A stretch of DNA of 64,000 nucleotides, taken from UBA6244 sp965140775 (GTDB lineage: Bacteria > Bacteroidota > Bacteroidia > Bacteroidales > F082). Shown here piece by piece: positions 60,931 to 64,000 of this stretch. The notes under the pieces were generated by a model. The model ran no database searches, was not told the origin of the DNA, and saw only the letters and a program-made list of their open reading frames with translations. How positions within the stretch are numbered: position 1 is the first letter of the stretch; each line of letters opens with the position of its first letter. A program made the position numbers and the translations under genes. The stretch covers positions 3,038,001 to 3,102,000 of the forward strand of contig OZ223471.1 in assembly GCA_965140775.1 (NCBI GenBank), read 5' to 3'.

Positions 60931-62434
60931 AACCTTCCTCCATTCTTTTATTACGTTGTTTTCTTCTCCATTGCAGTCTGAAAAGTCCATAAATAATCAC
61001 CAACACCAAGGGCAACAGGAAGTTACCCCATTTCATCATCGCTTTTTTGGCGTCGGTAAGCTGATCGAGCGGACGTGAGGTGATGGTTTTGGTTCGCAAT
61101 TCTATCAAACCGGTGGCGTCGCTCATCCAGTCGATGGAGTTCACCATTAAACTGATGTTATCGGGTTGCAACTGACGGGGACGTTGTCCGGTTCCGTTCA
61201 CGGCGAAATCACCACTGGTTACCACAACAATTTTGGCGTTTTCCAATCCGAATTTACCTTCAAACAAGGCTGCAACCACCTGCTCTCCGTCGGGAAAATC
61301 GGTACGCACCCAATTGTGCTGCACATCGATGCGCACAGGCAGATTTTGCAATCCCGTGAGTTCAGAAGTTTTGGCCAGCGGGGTATATCTGATGGAAGTG
61401 TCGCCGGTAAACGAAATGGGACTTGGAAAGCCCAACATGATTTGTTCCAAACCTTTGGTGATGCTTACATCAGCAAAATTGGAAATCAGTGGTAAATAGG
61501 GGAATTTAACGGGAGTTGACATATTGAAAGCTCCCATTTGCTGACTTACATTCACATTTCCACACGAAGCATCCAATACAAATTGGTCGGACACCTGAAT
61601 GCCCTTTTTGGCCAGCCATTCCGCCAAATTGGTGTTCACTTTTTCACCCGAAAGGGTTTGGAGGTTGGCATTCACCGTATTGAAAGCCACAAACAGGTTA
61701 CCCCCGTTGTTCAGGTATTTGTCGAGTACCCGAAACGCCTCCACATTGAAGGTATCAGCCGGATTGGAAATCACCAACGTACGGAATTTGTTGATATCGC
61801 GGATGGTATCGCTCAGGAAAACGGGTTCCACCTTGTAGAGCACATCCAGTTCGCCCAACACTTGTTGGTATGCCTCAAGAGCGGGTTCGCCCTGTCCCTG
61901 CACAAAGCCAATCAAAGGTTTATTGCTCACGCTCAGCTTTTTGATGGAAGTGGTGAGGTCGTACTCGATGCTACCCTGGGGATTAATAAAAGGAATCACT
62001 TCCTTTTGGTTGTTGAGAGAAATAACGGCTCCCATGAACACTTTCTGTTGTTTTACCTCATCCTTTTCGCGGGCTTTGAACAGCATGGGATGAATTCCGG
62101 CAGCCATGGCTTCATTTTCGAGGGTGGGGTCTTTGCCCGGGTCTTCGAATTTAAACACCACATTGCCATGCGAAAGGCTGTTGTATTCCACCAGCATGTC
62201 CTGAAAATTACGCTTTACCTTGGCCAAATCCGGAGGCAGGTCGGTGGTGAAATAGGCCGTTACGGTGACCGTATTGTCCAGGTCGTTCAGGATGTCCTTG
62301 GTGGCTTTGCTTAATGAATATTGTCCGCCCTCGGTTAGGTCGAACCGAAGAAAAAATTGCTCAGAAATGATGGCTACCACCACAAATATGGCCACCAACA
62401 ACAATACAGATGATAAATATGTTTTCTTTTTCAT
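60920..62434 (-). CDS. GldG-family ABC transporter accessory protein
   Basis: 504 residues. First membrane helix about 7-27 (SVLLLVAIFVVVAIISEQFF). The periplasmic ABC_transp_aux-type domain contains the typical FDLTEGGQYSLSKATKDIL opening, IEYDLTTSIKKL, and FRTLVISNPADTFNVEAFRVLDKYLNNGGNLFVAF. The second membrane helix is near the C-terminus (FLLPLVLVIIYGLFRLQW), followed by a basic tail. In Flavobacterium johnsoniae GldG works with GldA and GldF and is needed for gliding; homologues also occur in non-gliding Bacteroidota, so motility cannot be concluded from it alone. It lies 18 bp after the permease gene. Confidence 0.9.
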   Translation of the reverse strand: MKKKTYLSSVLLLVAIFVVVAIISEQFFLRFDLTEGGQYSLSKATKDILNDLDNTVTVTAYFTTDLPPDLAKVKRNFQDMLVEYNSLSHGNVVFKFEDPGKDPTLENEAMAAGIHPMLFKAREKDEVKQQKVFMGAVISLNNQKEVIPFINPQGSIEYDLTTSIKKLSVSNKPLIGFVQGQGEPALEAYQQVLGELDVLYKVEPVFLSDTIRDINKFRTLVISNPADTFNVEAFRVLDKYLNNGGNLFVAFNTVNANLQTLSGEKVNTNLAEWLAKKGIQVSDQFVLDASCGNVNVSQQMGAFNMSTPVKFPYLPLISNFADVSITKGLEQIMLGFPSPISFTGDTSIRYTPLAKTSELTGLQNLPVRIDVQHNWVRTDFPDGEQVVAALFEGKFGLENAKIVVVTSGDFAVNGTGQRPRQLQPDNISLMVNSIDWMSDATGLIELRTKTITSRPLDQLTDAKKAMMKWGNFLLPLVLVIIYGLFRLQWRRKQRNKRMEEGYVK

Positions 62435-62452
62435 GATAGATTCCTTTCCTGA

Positions 62453-63175
62453 TTATGCAAACCGCTTGCGTATGAGCATGGTTTCCGAAAACACCAACAT
62501 AACAAAGGTGATACCTGCAAAGAACAGGACATCACGGGTATCGAGCACGCCACGGGTCATCGACTCGAAATGGGTGGAGGTGCTGAGGTAGTCGAGCACA
62601 TGTCCCGCCATTCCGGGAAGGTTTTGTCCCAGAATGCCAAAAATAATTTGGAAAAACACCCCGATGGAAAGCGCCAGCAAATAGCTCACAATCTGATTGT
62701 TTCCAATGCTGCTGGTAAAAATGCCGATGCCAATCATCATGGAACTAAACAGCAGCAGGGCCAGGTATCCGCTAAACACCTCTCCCCCATCGATATTGCC
62801 GATGGTTGACAGGGTGATGGGATACACAAAGGTGAGAAACAAGGCCACCAGAATCAGGAGCAGCGAGGCCATGTATTTTCCCATAATTACCTGCCAGTTG
62901 CTCACGGGACGGGTAAGTAGCAATTCGATGGTCCCCATGCGGTTTTCTTCGGAGAGCAACCTCATGGTGAGGGCCGGAATAAAGAAAAACAAGGTCCAAT
63001 AGGCGATATTGAAAAATGGCATCAGGGTAGCTTGCTTGATAAAAAAGATGTCGTTGCCATTGATCCAGGTAAAAAATCCGCTGAATCCCAGAAACAGGAT
63101 AAGCAGGATATAGGCCATCAGCGAGTCGAAATAGGCCTGTAGTTCACGTTTGGTAATGATCCAGATTTGTTTCAT
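62453..63175 (-). CDS. GldF-family ABC permease
   Basis: 240 residues, as expected for GldF/ABC-2 permeases of the NosY/CcmB type. Six predicted membrane helices. The family segment LLSEENRMGTIELLLTRPVSNWQVIMGKYMASLL is clear and split by a short loop after helix 2. It would form the membrane channel of the complex with the ATPase encoded upstream and the GldG-family protein encoded downstream. The 51-bp gap to the ATPase gene contains no promoter that I can support. Confidence 0.9.
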   Translation of the reverse strand: MKQIWIITKRELQAYFDSLMAYILLILFLGFSGFFTWINGNDIFFIKQATLMPFFNIAYWTLFFFIPALTMRLLSEENRMGTIELLLTRPVSNWQVIMGKYMASLLLILVALFLTFVYPITLSTIGNIDGGEVFSGYLALLLFSSMMIGIGIFTSSIGNNQIVSYLLALSIGVFFQIIFGILGQNLPGMAGHVLDYLSTSTHFESMTRGVLDTRDVLFFAGITFVMLVFSETMLIRKRFA

Positions 63176-63226
63176 AAGTAAAAATATTTTGTCGGTACCA
63201 CAAGACGATTCCCGTGGATTCCGCGG

Positions 63227-64000
63227 TTAATTCCTGACGGATGACTCCATCGTTAATTCCTTAAAGATATCTTCCAGCTTGGTTTCCACCGGAATCAGTT
63301 CGGTGAGCACCCAACCCTTTTTCACGCAAAGGTTGAACACGGCCTCATCGAGTTTGGCAGCCGGCGAACCGTCGATTTGGAAGCGATTTTGGTCTTTGTC
63401 GATAAAATCAACCAACTGCGCACCTTCCATTTCCTGAAGCGCTTTGAACACCACATCCGTTTCACCTTTCAGGATTTTTACTTTGAAGATGGCTTTTCCA
63501 CTTGCCTGATTGCGCAAATCCTTGGTGGTGCCGTCGGCCACGATTTTTCCTTTGTTGATGATCATGATGCGGTCGCAGGTGGCTTCTACCTCGGCCAGGA
63601 TGTGGGAGCTGAGGATGACCGTTTTTTCTCTACCTATTTTACGGATCAGTTCCCTGATTTCGATGATTTGGTTGGGATCGAGACCGGTGGTAGGCTCATC
63701 CAGGATGAGTACTTCGGGTTTGTGGATCAACGCCTGGGCCAGCCCCACGCGTTGCTTGTATCCTTTGGAAAGCTCGCTAATGCGCTTGTGTTTTTCGGCT
63801 TCCAGACCACATAAGTCGATCACGTTCAACATACTGTCCTGAAGTTGACTTTTGGGAATCCCTTGCAATTCGCCCACAAACTTCAGGTAATCGATTACCG
63901 GCATATCTTCGTACAAGGGATTGTTTTCGGGCAGGTAACCGATATTTTTCTTCAGCTTTTCGGGTTGATCGTGTATGGAAAATTCACCCACATGAATGTC
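63227..64000 (-). CDS. GldA-type ABC ATPase, 3' part
   Basis: 258 codons visible (257 residues and the stop); the frame is still open at the right edge (DIHVGEFS), so the N-terminus with Walker A is outside the window. Visible: Q-loop region NIGYLPENNPLYEDMP, signature LSKGYKQRVGLAQALI, Walker B VLILDEPTTGLDPNQ, and switch His in VILSSHILAEVEATCD. The C-terminal extension of about 100 residues is typical of GldA/CcmA-like ATPases. It energises the GldF-family permease encoded next. Confidence 0.92.
   Translation of the reverse strand, partial: DIHVGEFSIHDQPEKLKKNIGYLPENNPLYEDMPVIDYLKFVGELQGIPKSQLQDSMLNVIDLCGLEAEKHKRISELSKGYKQRVGLAQALIHKPEVLILDEPTTGLDPNQIIEIRELIRKIGREKTVILSSHILAEVEATCDRIMIINKGKIVADGTTKDLRNQASGKAIFKVKILKGETDVVFKALQEMEGAQLVDFIDKDQNRFQIDGSPAAKLDEAVFNLCVKKGWVLTELIPVETKLEDIFKELTMESSVRN

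Overview
The window comes from a member of the Bacteroidota, probably an environmental, anaerobic or facultative lineage. The evidence is Bacteroidota-type promoters (TAnnTTTG -7 boxes, best seen upstream of rpmH), very few Shine-Dalgarno sequences, two giant PKD-repeat proteins ending in a type IX secretion (T9SS) type-B sorting domain next to a PorP/SprF-like gene, and a GldA/F/G-type ABC system. No rRNA, tRNA, CRISPR array, integrase or transposase gene was seen.

Layout. 1-298: end of a SnoaL-like gene. 299-1062: three tandem copies of a paired-hairpin repeat plus low-complexity DNA. 1101-2414: DEAD-box RNA helicase. 2451-8112 (minus): TolC - HlyD - two ABC-2 permeases, an efflux operon with no ATPase gene and with a UPF0175/DUF3368 toxin-antitoxin-like pair between HlyD and the permeases. 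8245-8979: FkbM methyltransferase. 9044-12097 (plus): DUF502 protein, surE, a small membrane protein, a small putative lipoprotein and a free-standing SecD periplasmic-domain protein.

12146-33645 (all minus) is the most unusual part. In transcription order it holds two PQQ-like beta-propeller proteins, an NHL-type propeller, a 69-residue Tat-exported cysteine protein, a Tat-exported NapG-like ferredoxin, a NapH/NosR-like membrane ferredoxin, a membrane-anchored propeller, a NuoE-NuoF-ferredoxin fusion, a NuoG/GltD hybrid that lacks the NAD(P)-binding domain, and another propeller. After 0.8 kb of repeats come a glycosyltransferase, a LolD-like ATPase, a 1,094-residue FtsX-type permease, another propeller and a LolA-like protein. 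A single good promoter lies at the head (33709-33739) and most genes are tightly spaced or overlap. My inference is an NADH-driven electron-transfer relay across the inner membrane that serves exported beta-propeller proteins. The terminal acceptor and the physiological role are not visible in the sequence.

33807-56081 (minus) is an adhesin locus: two colinear giant exported proteins (3,426 and 3,555 residues) and a PorP/SprF-like outer membrane partner. The last 5.18 kb of the two giant genes align without a gap and are almost identical, while their N-terminal halves are clearly diverged, which points to gene conversion or recent segmental replacement. 56549-64000 (minus) holds rpmH with a textbook promoter and terminator, an MFS transporter-pepD operon, and a GldA-F-G-type ABC operon with a DUF4340 protein. 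The ATPase gene of that operon runs off the end of the window.
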